From Bradyrhizobium neotropicale (GTDB lineage: Bacteria; Pseudomonadota; Alphaproteobacteria; Rhizobiales; Xanthobacteraceae), in contig NZ_LSEF01000107.1 in NCBI RefSeq assembly GCF_001641695.1, positions 1 through 36,403 of the forward strand: a stretch of 36,403 bases of DNA, in the 5' to 3' direction. The notes below the pieces were generated by a model, which made no database searches, was not told the DNA's origin, and saw only the letters and a list, made by a program, of their open reading frames with translations. This document shows, piece after piece, positions 1 to 7,747 of the stretch. Each line of letters begins with the position of its first letter. Position 1 is the stretch's first letter. A program made the position numbers and the translations under genes.

Positions 1-27
1 CTAGTGGTTCATCACAGTGATTTTGAC
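1..27 (+). repeat. Left terminal inverted repeat of the IS630 element
   Basis: It begins CTAGTGGTTCATCACAGTGA and matches the reverse complement of 1447-1473 except at position 20. It contains the stop codon (12-14, read on the minus strand) of the element's winged-helix gene. Confidence 0.93.
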
Positions 28-293
28 GTTTTGATACCGAGCCATCCGAGGATAGGCAACTTTTCGGGTGGCAAGAGGATCTCGATGCTTCGAGCGACGC
101 CGGGCTGGCGACGAATGAACCCGTTGCGTTCGAGGGTGAGGATCATCTGGTGGACTGACGGCGGGCTGACGCGGAAATGCCGCTGGATGTCGGCCTCGGC
201 GGGCGGCTGTCCGAACATGTACGAGTAGGTATGGATGAAAGCGAGATAGTGTCCCTGCTTCTCGGTGAAGTGCGCGCCTGATTTTTGACTCAT
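12..293 (-). CDS. IS630-associated small winged-helix (LexA-N/MarR-like) protein
   Basis: A 93-aa protein starting MSQKSGAHFTEKQ. It fits the pattern of a LexA-type DNA-binding winged helix: a Thr-x-Lys-Gln start, an aromatic helix, then 'PPAEADIQRHFRVSPPSVHQ' (about residues 29-48) as helix-turn-helix, and a wing ending in RSIEILLP. LexA's C-terminal protease domain is absent. It is divergent from the transposase and lies wholly inside the element, so it is an accessory gene of the IS. It may repress or assist transposition, which is inference. I chose the start at 293 because upstream residues in this frame do not look like the family and would overlap the transposase. No clear Shine-Dalgarno precedes it. 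Confidence 0.7.
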   Translation of the reverse strand: MSQKSGAHFTEKQGHYLAFIHTYSYMFGQPPAEADIQRHFRVSPPSVHQMILTLERNGFIRRQPGVARSIEILLPPEKLPILGWLGIKTSKSL

Positions 294-309
294 AGCTGGA
301 TTCGTCCCG

Positions 310-326
310 GCCTCCGACAAGGAGGC
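310..326 (+). promoter_or_regulatory. Hairpin enclosing the transposase Shine-Dalgarno
   Basis: GCCTCC (310-315) and GGAGGC (321-326) form a perfect 6-bp stem around a 5-nt loop. The right arm is the strong Shine-Dalgarno of the transposase, whose ATG is at 332. Transcripts that include this stem would have the ribosome site paired. Confidence 0.6.
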
Positions 327-331
327 GAAGC

Positions 332-1462
332 ATGAATGTACGTTATCGGGTCGAATTGAGCCAAGCCGAGCGGGACGAACTGACGGCAATGCTCGGCGGC
401 GGCACGCATTCCGCCCGCAAACTCAAACGGGCTCAGATTGTGCTGGCGGCCGATTCAGGCAGCTGCGACGCGGAGATTGCCCGAACCGTCCGGGTCAGCC
501 TTTCCACCGTCGGCCGGACCAAACGCCGTTTCGTAGAAGGCAATCTGGAGCGGGCCTTGAGTGAGGAGCCGCGTCCGGGCGCGGAACGCAAGCTGACAGG
601 CAAGGAAGAGGCCCTGCTGGTGGCGACGGCATGCGCCAAGCCGCCCGCCGGCCGCAAACGCTGGACGCTGACATTGCTGGCCGACGCGATGGTCAAGCTC
701 ACCGATCACGCCAGCCTGTCGGGCGAGACCGTGCGCCGCCGGCTGGCCGACAACGACCTCAAGCCGTGGCGCCGGGATATGTGGTGCATTCCTCATGTCG
801 ACGGCGAATACGTCGCCCGGATGGAGGATGTGCTCGATCTCTACGCCGAGGCGCCGGATCCCGAGCGGCCCCTGGTTTGCTTCGACGAGACCCCAGTCCA
901 GCTGATCGGCGAGGTACGCCAGCCGATCCCTGCCCAACCGGGACAGCGCGAGCGCTACGATTACGAATATCGCCGCAACGGTACCGTCAATCTCTTCGTC
1001 ACCTTCGATCCGCATCGCGGCTGGCGCAATGTCAAGGTTACAGACCACCGCGCCGCGGTCGACTACGCGCACTGCATGCGCGAACTCGTCGACGTCCACT
1101 ATCCCAATGCCGCCTGCATCCGTGTGGTGCAGGACAATCTGTCGATTCATACGGCCGGCGCGCTATATCAGGCATTTGCGCCTGCCGAGGCCCGTCGCAT
1201 CCTGCGCCGCCTCGAGTTCCACTACACCCCGAAACACGCCAGCTGGCTCAATATGGTCGAGTGCGAGATCAGCGTGCTGCAGCGCCAGTGTCTCGGCCGT
1301 CGCATCGACGATCCCAAAAGGCTTCGAAAAGAAATCGCAGCATGGCAACGGCAGCGAAACAAGGCGCGAGACCGCATCAAATGGATGTTCACAACCGACA
1401 AAGCCCGCGCCAAACTCGGTCGCGCCTATCCAGTTGCCGCCAAAGAGTCAAAACCACTGTGA
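332..1462 (+). CDS. IS630-family transposase
   Basis: A 376-aa DDE transposase that cuts and rejoins the element ends. The N-terminus is a helix-turn-helix region (about residues 25-75, including DAEIARTVRVSLSTVGRTKR). The catalytic triad is visible: the first Asp in LVCFDETPVQ, the second in VVQDNLSIH, and the Glu in WLNMVECEISVLQ, which is the usual IS630/Tc1-mariner arrangement. Length is normal and no frameshift is seen, so it is probably functional. The ATG is preceded by AAGGAGG with 6-nt spacing. The stop codon lies in the right terminal repeat. Confidence 0.94.
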   Translation: MNVRYRVELSQAERDELTAMLGGGTHSARKLKRAQIVLAADSGSCDAEIARTVRVSLSTVGRTKRRFVEGNLERALSEEPRPGAERKLTGKEEALLVATACAKPPAGRKRWTLTLLADAMVKLTDHASLSGETVRRRLADNDLKPWRRDMWCIPHVDGEYVARMEDVLDLYAEAPDPERPLVCFDETPVQLIGEVRQPIPAQPGQRERYDYEYRRNGTVNLFVTFDPHRGWRNVKVTDHRAAVDYAHCMRELVDVHYPNAACIRVVQDNLSIHTAGALYQAFAPAEARRILRRLEFHYTPKHASWLNMVECEISVLQRQCLGRRIDDPKRLRKEIAAWQRQRNKARDRIKWMFTTDKARAKLGRAYPVAAKESKPL

Positions 1463-1473
1463 TGAACCACTAG
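1447..1473 (-). repeat. Right terminal inverted repeat of the IS630 element
   Basis: The reverse complement matches 1-27 with one mismatch. It contains the transposase stop codon (1460-1462), at the same distance from the element's tip as the stop codon in the left repeat. Confidence 0.93.
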
Positions 1474-2180
1474 TCGGCTTTGCGCTGGCCGGCGGCGGGA
1501 CCAATTTCAGCGTGAACGGTCTCGGCTCCGGCCGCTCCGACCTGTTCCAGGCGGGCGCCTATCTGCGCCACAGCAATGGCCCGGCCTACATCTCTGCTGC
1601 ACTCGCCTATGGCTGGCAGGACATCACCACCGATCGCACCGTGACCATCGCCGGCGCCGATCATCTGCGCGCCGAGTTCAACGCCAATGCATATTCCGGC
1701 CGCCTCGAAGGTGGCTATCGTTTCATTGCGCCGTGGATCGGCGGGATCGGCCTCACGCCCTATAGCGCGGCGCAGTTCACGACATTCGAGCTGCCGGCCT
1801 ATGCCGAGCGGGCCGTCTCCGGTTCGGCTGCGTTCGCCTTGAGCTACGCCGCCAAGAGCGTGACGGACACGCGCAGCGAGCTCGGTCTGCGCACCGACAA
1901 GTCCTTCGCGATGCCGAATGGCGTGTTGACGCTGCGCGGGCGCTTCGCCTGGGCACATGATTTCAATCCGGATCGTGCGATCGCCGCGACCTTCCTGGCG
2001 CTGCCGGGCGCGAGCTTCGTCGTGAACGGTGCGGCGCAGGCCGCGGACTCCGCGCTCACCAGCGCGGCGGTCGAAATGAATTGGCTGAACGGCTGGTCGG
2101 CGGCGGCAACGATCGAAGGCGAGTTCTCGAACGTCACACGCTCCTACTCAGGCAAGGGTGTCGTTCGCTATGCATGGTGA
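1473..2180 (+). pseudogene. Autotransporter beta-barrel, 3' remnant cut by IS630
   Basis: About 235 codons continue in frame from the IS right end to TGA at 2178-2180. They read as an autotransporter outer-membrane beta-barrel: alternating aromatic and small residues, FALAGGGTNF, SGRSDLFQAGAY, then AALAYGWQDI, EGGYRF and NGWSAAATIEGEFS. The chain ends GKGVVRYAW, with the terminal aromatic residue expected of a BAM substrate. The native start and passenger domain must lie left of the window, beyond the IS, so the gene is split. The remaining part has no start codon of its own and no signal peptide. Confidence 0.88.
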
Positions 2181-2437
2181 ACCGTGACTTTTCCCAGCAC
2201 TTCGGCCTGACCCAGGGCAGGTGAGGCGGCTGGCCAATTGTGTCCCGCGTTGCCGGATCTCCTCTGGCGGCGGGACGCGCGGGACGCGTAGCCATCCTCG
2301 AAATGCATCAATGCAGGTTGAGACTCTCGGCACAACGTCCCGCTCACCGGCATGGTAGACGTCGGCGTGGGCCAGAGGTCCGAATGCGACACGGATCATG
2401 TGCGCCGCTCTACGATATCAATTGTGGAATTTTGCCG
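2181..2437. other. Intergenic stretch after the autotransporter remnant
   Basis: 257 bp separate the remnant from the first small ORF. Short ORFs cross it on both strands, but none has family features or a good ribosome site. There are GC-rich palindromic patches around 2262-2290. I see no convincing gene here. It may be degenerate repeat sequence. Confidence 0.4.
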
Positions 2438-2668
2438 ATGACACAGGCGTCGCTTCCAACGGCGGGGCTCGCTGCGGCTCAAGAAGATTCCGATCGTCGC
2501 CCGCGGCGGAAAAGCCTTTCGACATGGTTGCTCGAAGCCTTGCACTGCTCGCGGCGGCTACAGGCCAATCGCGTCCTTCGACAATACGCCCATCTCATCG
2601 CGAAGCCCGATCAGCGTGCAATTTCCGATACGCCCAGCCTTAAGGGACCTGACAATGTCGATCAGTGA
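2438..2668 (+). CDS. Small basic protein of unknown function
   Basis: A 76-aa ORF starting MTQASLPTAGLAAAQ. Its centre is rich in Arg and Leu (RRPRRKSLSTWLLEALHCSRR), giving a basic amphipathic helix that loosely recalls DUF1127-type rhizobial small proteins. I cannot assign a family. The start is the internal ATG, since upstream codons in this frame look non-coding. The ribosome site is weak. Its end overlaps the next small ORF by 14 bp in another frame, which suggests translational coupling if both are real. Confidence 0.45.
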   Translation: MTQASLPTAGLAAAQEDSDRRPRRKSLSTWLLEALHCSRRLQANRVLRQYAHLIAKPDQRAISDTPSLKGPDNVDQ

Positions 2669-2846
2669 GAAATCAGAGCGGAAGGGCTTCATTCAGGCTC
2701 CGGCACTGAGCGAGAATATGCTGTTGGCGATCATCGCGGTCGGCTTTTGCATTCTCCACATCCTGACCCTCGTGTTCCTGGTGCCTCCCTCGGCAATTAG
2801 GACCGCTGCCCCATCGCTGGAGCAGACGCTTGCCCTTTACGACTAG
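2655..2846 (+). CDS. Small single-pass membrane protein, unknown function
   Basis: A 63-aa ORF starting MSISEKSERKGFIQAP. A charged N-terminus is followed by one hydrophobic segment (about residues 20-41, MLLAIIAVGFCILHILTLVF) and a short polar tail. AGGGAC lies 8 nt before the ATG. It overlaps the previous small ORF by 14 bp. No family is recognised. The coherent membrane segment and ribosome site favour a real gene, but it could be a chance ORF. Confidence 0.5.
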   Translation: MSISEKSERKGFIQAPALSENMLLAIIAVGFCILHILTLVFLVPPSAIRTAAPSLEQTLALYD

Positions 2847-2933
2847 CTTAACGATCGTTTGATCAGGCTGGTTGATCGGAGAGCCGCATCGAAGCTGTTG
2901 TCGCGCAAAGACGCCGCTCATCGGCCGTAGCGC

Positions 2934-2966
2934 AGCGGCAAGGGTGTCGTTCGCTACGCCCGGTGA
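2934..2966 (+). pseudogene. Short second copy of the autotransporter 3' end
   Basis: The frame at 2934-2966 reads SGKGVVRYAR then TGA. At the DNA level it nearly matches the end of the autotransporter remnant (2148-2180, SGKGVVRYAW then TGA). A TAG lies two codons upstream in frame, so nothing longer survives. It looks like the scar of a second, deleted autotransporter copy or of a duplication. Confidence 0.65.
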
Positions 2967-2978
2967 GCTGTCGACCCG

Positions 2979-4883
2979 TCATGCGGTTTTCGCCGGCCAG
3001 GGCACGACCTGGCCCGACATCACCAGCCGGTCGCGGCCGCCATCCTTGGCGGCGTAAAGCGCGCGGTCGGCGGCGGCCACCAGTGCGCTGCAATCCGCCG
3101 TCGTCTGGGACGGAACACTCGTCGCGCCGCCCACGCTCGCGGTAACGAGGCGTGACGGCAGGTTCTGCGCATGCAGCATCGCGAGGTCGCGCAGCGCGTT
3201 GCGGATCTCTTCTCCGACCTCGACACAGCCATCCGCGCCGGTGCTCGGCAACAGCACGGCGAATTCCTCGCCGCCATAGCGCGCCGCGAGGTCGGCCGGG
3301 CGCCTGGCATGGGTGGACAGGATCCGGCCCAGTGCGCGCAAGCACCCGTCGCCGGCCAGATGTCCGTAATGGTCGTTGAACGTCTTGAAATGATCGACGT
3401 CGATCAGCAGCAGCGAGAGTTGCGTGCCATCGCGCCGGGCGCGTGCCCATTCCTCCGCGAGGCGCTCGTCGAACGCGCGACGGTTGGCGAGCCCGGTGAG
3501 ACCATCGGTCGCTGCGAGCGAGGCGAGCTTGTCCTGCAGATCCTTCTGCTCCGTCATGTCGCGCACGACCGCGACGACGCCGTCGATCTCGCCGCTGTCG
3601 GACGCCCGCGTCACGTGCAGGGCCGACTCGGCCCAGATCTCGCCCTTGTCGCGATGGCGCTGGCGGTACACGAACCTCGCTTCCTCGGCCTCGCCATTCT
3701 TCAGCGCAACGATGGCTTGCTCGACCCGCTCCATGTCCTCCGGATGAACGCCGGCCACGGCCGATGTGCCCAGGAGTTCGTCGGGAGACCAGCCGATGAT
3801 GCGCGCGCATGACGGAGAGACGTAGATCAGCCGGTTATCGAGCCCGATCCGGGTCACCATGTCGCTGGATTGCTCGGCCAGCAGGCGGAAATGGGCTTCC
3901 TTGGCGACCAGGGCTTGTGCCATGCGTTGCCGCTGCGCGAGCTGGCGGACCAGGTAGAAGCCGATCACCGCGATCAGCAGGACGAGGCCGATGACGACGG
4001 TCATACGCACGACCGCCGCGCGGCGCCAGGGCGCGAGCACGTCATCCTGCGACTTGGTCGCCAGCACCATCAGGGGATAGCGGCTGCTGCGCTGGTAGTA
4101 GCTCAATCGCTGCACGTCATCGAGTGGCGACTTGAAATAGTAGACCGCCGCGGCCGGCCGGCTCTCCCATTCCCTGAACAGCGGCGCTTTTGACAGGTCG
4201 CGTCCGACGAAGGCGCCGCTCTCGTCGCGGCTGCGCGCCAGCATGATACCGTCATTGTTGAGCAGAGACGTCGAGCCGTTCGGCCCGAAGTCGAAGCGCT
4301 CGTAGAATTTGACGAAATAGGCGACGTCGATCGTCAGCAAGGCAACGCCGGCGAAGCTGCCGTCCGGATGATTGACCCGGCGTGACGCGGTGATGATCCA
4401 CTGGCCGCCGGCGCGGCTCCGGACCGGCCGTCCGATCAGCGTGCCCCGATCTGGCGAGCTGCGATGATGCTGGAAATATTCACGGTCGCTGTTGTTGAAT
4501 TTGGAGAAGTCGACATGCTCGGTCGTAGCAAGCCATCGTCCGGTCTCGTCATAGACGAAGATACCGCGGATGCGGTCCGATGATTTGCGGGTGGGCAGAT
4601 AGGTCTGGAGCTTTCCGATCGTGTCCGAGCCCATTCCATCGAGCTCGAGCCGGTGGACCAGCCCGACCAGGATCGTATCGGCGAGTTCGAACGTGTCATC
4701 CGCATGCTGGACCAGCGATTGCGCGAGATTGGCGACGTCGATCTCAGCGTTCCGGAGCTCGCTGTTGCGCGCTTCCCATTCGCGCCAGCCGCTCAGAACC
4801 AGGATGGCGACGCAAATCAGCACGACGAAACCTGCCGCCCAGAGCGGAAGATGCGTCTTGCCGAGTTCGCGGCTCGTGACCAT
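2979..4883 (-). CDS. Membrane diguanylate cyclase (Cache-PAS-GGDEF)
   Basis: A 634-aa inner-membrane enzyme that should make cyclic di-GMP from two GTP. Domains in order: membrane helix (13-32), periplasmic double-Cache-like sensor (about 40-285), second helix (293-313), PAS (about 328-445) and GGDEF (about 455-620). The active-site loop is GGEEF at 537-541. The product-inhibition site RPAD (528-531) sits five residues upstream, as in feedback-regulated cyclases. No EAL domain is present. I chose ATG at 4883 because GGAG lies 9 nt upstream; a TTG at 4898 would add five residues. The ligand of the Cache domain cannot be told from sequence. Confidence 0.92.
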   Translation of the reverse strand: MVTSRELGKTHLPLWAAGFVVLICVAILVLSGWREWEARNSELRNAEIDVANLAQSLVQHADDTFELADTILVGLVHRLELDGMGSDTIGKLQTYLPTRKSSDRIRGIFVYDETGRWLATTEHVDFSKFNNSDREYFQHHRSSPDRGTLIGRPVRSRAGGQWIITASRRVNHPDGSFAGVALLTIDVAYFVKFYERFDFGPNGSTSLLNNDGIMLARSRDESGAFVGRDLSKAPLFREWESRPAAAVYYFKSPLDDVQRLSYYQRSSRYPLMVLATKSQDDVLAPWRRAAVVRMTVVIGLVLLIAVIGFYLVRQLAQRQRMAQALVAKEAHFRLLAEQSSDMVTRIGLDNRLIYVSPSCARIIGWSPDELLGTSAVAGVHPEDMERVEQAIVALKNGEAEEARFVYRQRHRDKGEIWAESALHVTRASDSGEIDGVVAVVRDMTEQKDLQDKLASLAATDGLTGLANRRAFDERLAEEWARARRDGTQLSLLLIDVDHFKTFNDHYGHLAGDGCLRALGRILSTHARRPADLAARYGGEEFAVLLPSTGADGCVEVGEEIRNALRDLAMLHAQNLPSRLVTASVGGATSVPSQTTADCSALVAAADRALYAAKDGGRDRLVMSGQVVPWPAKTA

Positions 4884-5067
4884 GGAGGTCTGCTCCAATT
4901 CGGCGCAAACCTCTCACTTTGGTCTTAACGGCCTCTTGCAACATCCGCGCTGATTGTGCGGAGCCCGTATTCGGCCGGAGGAAGTCCTTGTCAATTCGAC
5001 GGGTTATCCTCGCACGACATTAACCACGCGCGGCCCGTGTGCAGGTCGCGCGCAGTGCTGCCGGCCT

Positions 5068-5289
5068 CTAGCCCTCCAGCGTGAAGCCGACGCGGAGCGT
5101 CACCTGGTAGTGGCGGACGGCGCCATTCTCGATGTGGCCACGCGTCTGCACGACCTCGAACCATTTCATATCGCGAATGGTCTTGGCGGCGCGGCTGACC
5201 GCGTTCTTGATCGCATCATCGATCGACGTCTCCGATGATCCGACGAGTTCCAGGATCTTGTAGACGTGGTCCTTCTCGGCTGTGGGCAT
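5068..5289 (-). CDS. Dodecin family flavin-binding protein
   Basis: A 73-aa protein matching dodecin throughout: YKILELVGSSETSIDDAIKNAV, then MKWFEVVQTRGHIENGAVRHYQ and a final beta-strand VTLRVGF. Dodecins form hollow 12-subunit cytoplasmic shells that store or buffer flavins (FMN in bacteria). The Trp at 43 matches the flavin-stacking Trp, and the Q/R/G residues after it follow the family pattern. GGAGG lies 7 nt before the ATG. It stands alone, between the cyclase gene and a divergent permease. Confidence 0.93.
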   Translation of the reverse strand: MPTAEKDHVYKILELVGSSETSIDDAIKNAVSRAAKTIRDMKWFEVVQTRGHIENGAVRHYQVTLRVGFTLEG

Positions 5290-5465
5290 GGGCGAACCTC
5301 CGCTTGTGTGAGCTCTGGCAGGCCGGGACGTGTCGCCGGCCGATTCTATCAGTGAGCCGTACGCACGCCAATCTGAACGGGCGGGGCGGTACTGGGTTCC
5401 GTTATTGGCCCGCATGCGCCGGCCGAGGTGGAGCGGGTCGCGTTCGCCTGCTAAGCGCTGTCTCC

Positions 5466-6344
5466 ATGGATTCGCAGCGCGACGGGACCATCGGCTTTCT
5501 CTGCCTCGGCGTGACGGCGTTCGGCTGGGCCCTGAACTGGCCGCTGATGAAGCTCCTGCTGCAGCAATGGCCGCCCCTTTTCGCGCGCGGACTTGCCGGC
5601 ATCTGTGCGGCATTCATTCTCGCCACACTGGCCCTGAGCCGGAAGCAGACCCTTGTCGTTCCCCGCGAGGTGATCCCGCGGCTATTGTTTGCGACCTTCA
5701 CCAATGTCTTTGCCTGGATGGGCCTCGGCACGGTCGCGATGAAATACGTGACGGTAGGCGAGGGAGCACTGCTCGCCTACACCATGCCGATCTGGGCGAT
5801 GCTGTTCGCCTGGCCGGTTCTGCGGACCCGGCCGAGCATCCGCGACGTTGCTGGCCTGGTCCTTGGCGTTGCCGGCGTCGCGCTGCTCCTCAGCGGTAAT
5901 GGCCTTGCGTTTGGCGCCGACAAGCTGCTCGGCATCGCCCTGGCGCTGTCCTGCGCCATCCTTTTTGCGCTCGGCAACGTGCTCAACCGCAAGCCGCTGC
6001 CGATGCCGCCGCTGGTCGTGGTCGTCTGGCAGGTCGGGCTCGGCTGCGCCGCGATGCTGATCCTTGGTGTTCTCTTCGAGCGTCCGGACGTCACCGCGAT
6101 CACCCCTCTCGGGCTCGGCTGTTTCGTCTACATGACGCTGGTGCCGATGGGCGTCTGCTATGTCACCTGGTTCGAGACCTTGCGTCGCCTGCCGCCGACC
6201 TCGGCCTCGACCGGCATGCTGATGGTTCCCGTGATCGGCGTGGTGTCCGCCGCAATCATTCTCGGCGAGCCGCTCGGCCTGCGCGAGGTCGCGGCGATGG
6301 CGCTCACGCTCGGCGGCGTGACGCTGGCGTTGCGGCGCGCGTAG
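5466..6344 (+). CDS. EamA/DMT-family transporter
   Basis: A 292-aa inner-membrane protein with about ten hydrophobic helices in two repeated EamA halves (about residues 8-140 and 150-290). The family exports or imports small metabolites (RhaT, YdcZ and many unassigned members); the substrate is not predictable here. Conserved features include GALLAYTMPIWAMLFAWPVL in the first half and PVIGVVSAAIILGEPL near the end. The open frame runs further upstream, but homology and hydrophobicity begin at the ATG at 5466. Its stop lies 5 bp from the stop of the convergent GT87 gene, leaving no room for a separate terminator. Confidence 0.88.
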   Translation: MDSQRDGTIGFLCLGVTAFGWALNWPLMKLLLQQWPPLFARGLAGICAAFILATLALSRKQTLVVPREVIPRLLFATFTNVFAWMGLGTVAMKYVTVGEGALLAYTMPIWAMLFAWPVLRTRPSIRDVAGLVLGVAGVALLLSGNGLAFGADKLLGIALALSCAILFALGNVLNRKPLPMPPLVVVVWQVGLGCAAMLILGVLFERPDVTAITPLGLGCFVYMTLVPMGVCYVTWFETLRRLPPTSASTGMLMVPVIGVVSAAIILGEPLGLREVAAMALTLGGVTLALRRA

Positions 6345-6349
6345 GCAGG

Positions 6350-7618
6350 TTATTCCGCGAGGTGTGCAGCCTGGGGCAGCGCGGGCGCAGGCTGCGCGGT
6401 GCGCCATAGCACCTTCAGGAGCAGCGCAAGCAGTGCCATCATGGCAAGCCCGGCAATGGCAGGTGCGAAATGCTGGTCGCGATCGGCGGTCTGTCCGAAC
6501 TGTGCCAGCAGCCGCGCCGACTGCAACAGCCCATAGGCGCCGGCAAACAGGATCAGTCCGTACATCACACTGCGCTCGCGCGGACTCGCCAATTTGCCAA
6601 GGTCGGGCAGCAGCAGAGCGAGGCCGATGCCGAGCATCGGCAGGTCGTAATCATAGGCGTAGGGGCTGATCATCACCGACACCATCGCGGCGATGCCGAG
6701 CGCGAACGCCGTCGAGATGCCGCGCGCCATGCCGAGGAAGACGCCGAGCAGCACGGCGAGTAGCGCGAGCCCCGCAACGGCCGCCTGTCCCCAGAAGGCG
6801 ATGCTTGCCGGGAGGCCAGCCTTGTAGAGCGCCGCATAGGCCGAGATCATGCGGAACAGCGGATAGAAGCCTTGCTCGAGATAGCTCGCCGACTCCCTGA
6901 TCGCGCCAAGCCAGGCGGTCCAGATCTGCCATCCGAAGAGGAGCGTGCAGAGCAGCGAGCTCGCCAGCACCACGGCGGCGGCGGTCGCGAGCGCGACCCA
7001 GCGACGCGTTGCCAGCAAATAGACGCCGGCGGCAATCGCAAGGTGCGGCTTGATCACCATGGCGCCGAGCGCGAGACCTGCGAGCACCTGCCGACGCTCC
7101 AGGTTGACGCAGACGAGGCCGATCAGCGCCCCCGTGAGAAAGCCGTTCTGTCCGCAGCCGATGGTGATCGCAAGCGCCGGAAACAGGATCACCAGCACCT
7201 GCGCGAAATTGTTGCGGGCGATCGTGCGCAACGTCACGAGATAGAATGCCATCGTTGCGGCGGTGAACAGGAGATAGCCGACGCCGACCGGCAGGAACGC
7301 GAACGGCGCCACCAGCAGGTCGTATTGCGGCGGATAGGTCCAGGGCATGAAGCTGAGCTTGCCGCCGGAAGCGGCGACCTGCATCTTCAGCAGCGCCTCG
7401 AAATGGTAGACCTGATCGAGATCGCCGAGCCAGACGCGCTGTGCGACGATGTAGAAGGCGTCGAAATCGGCGAGCTCGCGATCCGCCCAGCCGCCCCAGC
7501 GGGCGAACCAGAACGTCTTGAAGACGACGATCACCGCCAGCGCCGCCAGCGCGAAACGCACATAGGTCGCCCGCTTCGACGGCGAGAACTGAACCTGTTC
7601 CAGAGTTTCGGCGAGCAT
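6350..7618 (-). CDS. GT87 / DUF2029 membrane glycosyltransferase
   Basis: A 422-aa polytopic membrane protein with roughly ten to twelve helices. The pattern fits glycosyltransferase family 87 (DUF2029, as in mycobacterial PimE): an acidic first loop (ADFDAFYIVAQRVWLGDLD), MPWTYPPQYDLLVAPFAFLP, and GQNGFLTGALIG. These GT-C enzymes use polyprenyl-phosphate sugars on the periplasmic face. The acceptor here is unknown. The ATG has no Shine-Dalgarno; the minus-strand bases just before it are pyrimidine-rich (CGCCTCCT). It faces the EamA gene tail to tail. Confidence 0.83.
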   Translation of the reverse strand: MLAETLEQVQFSPSKRATYVRFALAALAVIVVFKTFWFARWGGWADRELADFDAFYIVAQRVWLGDLDQVYHFEALLKMQVAASGGKLSFMPWTYPPQYDLLVAPFAFLPVGVGYLLFTAATMAFYLVTLRTIARNNFAQVLVILFPALAITIGCGQNGFLTGALIGLVCVNLERRQVLAGLALGAMVIKPHLAIAAGVYLLATRRWVALATAAAVVLASSLLCTLLFGWQIWTAWLGAIRESASYLEQGFYPLFRMISAYAALYKAGLPASIAFWGQAAVAGLALLAVLLGVFLGMARGISTAFALGIAAMVSVMISPYAYDYDLPMLGIGLALLLPDLGKLASPRERSVMYGLILFAGAYGLLQSARLLAQFGQTADRDQHFAPAIAGLAMMALLALLLKVLWRTAQPAPALPQAAHLAE

Positions 7619-7747
7619 AGGAGGCGACCTCGAACCTGACCGATGGGCGGACGGCAGGCCGGACCGCCCATCCCGGCCGAGATTGCCGTCAGAGGCTTAA
7701 AGGACGGTAACGAAAGGATAAGGATTTTTGCGGACGGCGCCTCCTGT

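Larger units (their letters stand above)
1..1473 (+). mobile_element. Complete IS630-family insertion sequence
   Basis: The element is bounded by 27-bp terminal inverted repeats (1-27 and 1447-1473) that match at 26 of 27 positions. Each end carries CTAG, whose TA (2-3 and 1471-1472) is the expected IS630 TA target duplication. It carries a full-length DDE transposase on the plus strand and a small winged-helix gene on the minus strand, diverging from a 38-bp gap. Autotransporter coding sequence resumes directly after the right end, so the element disrupts that gene. The window starts exactly at the left end, so the left flank cannot be seen. Confidence 0.93.

Noticed and set aside
2148..2399. 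A minus-strand 83-codon ORF after the autotransporter remnant
   Set aside because: No ribosome site and no family features; it overlaps the remnant's 3' end and lies in a palindrome-rich spacer.
5235..5465. An upstream extension of the EamA permease frame
   Set aside because: These codons are not hydrophobic, overlap the dodecin promoter and start region, and look unlike any EamA N-terminus. The ATG at 5466 starts the first membrane helix.
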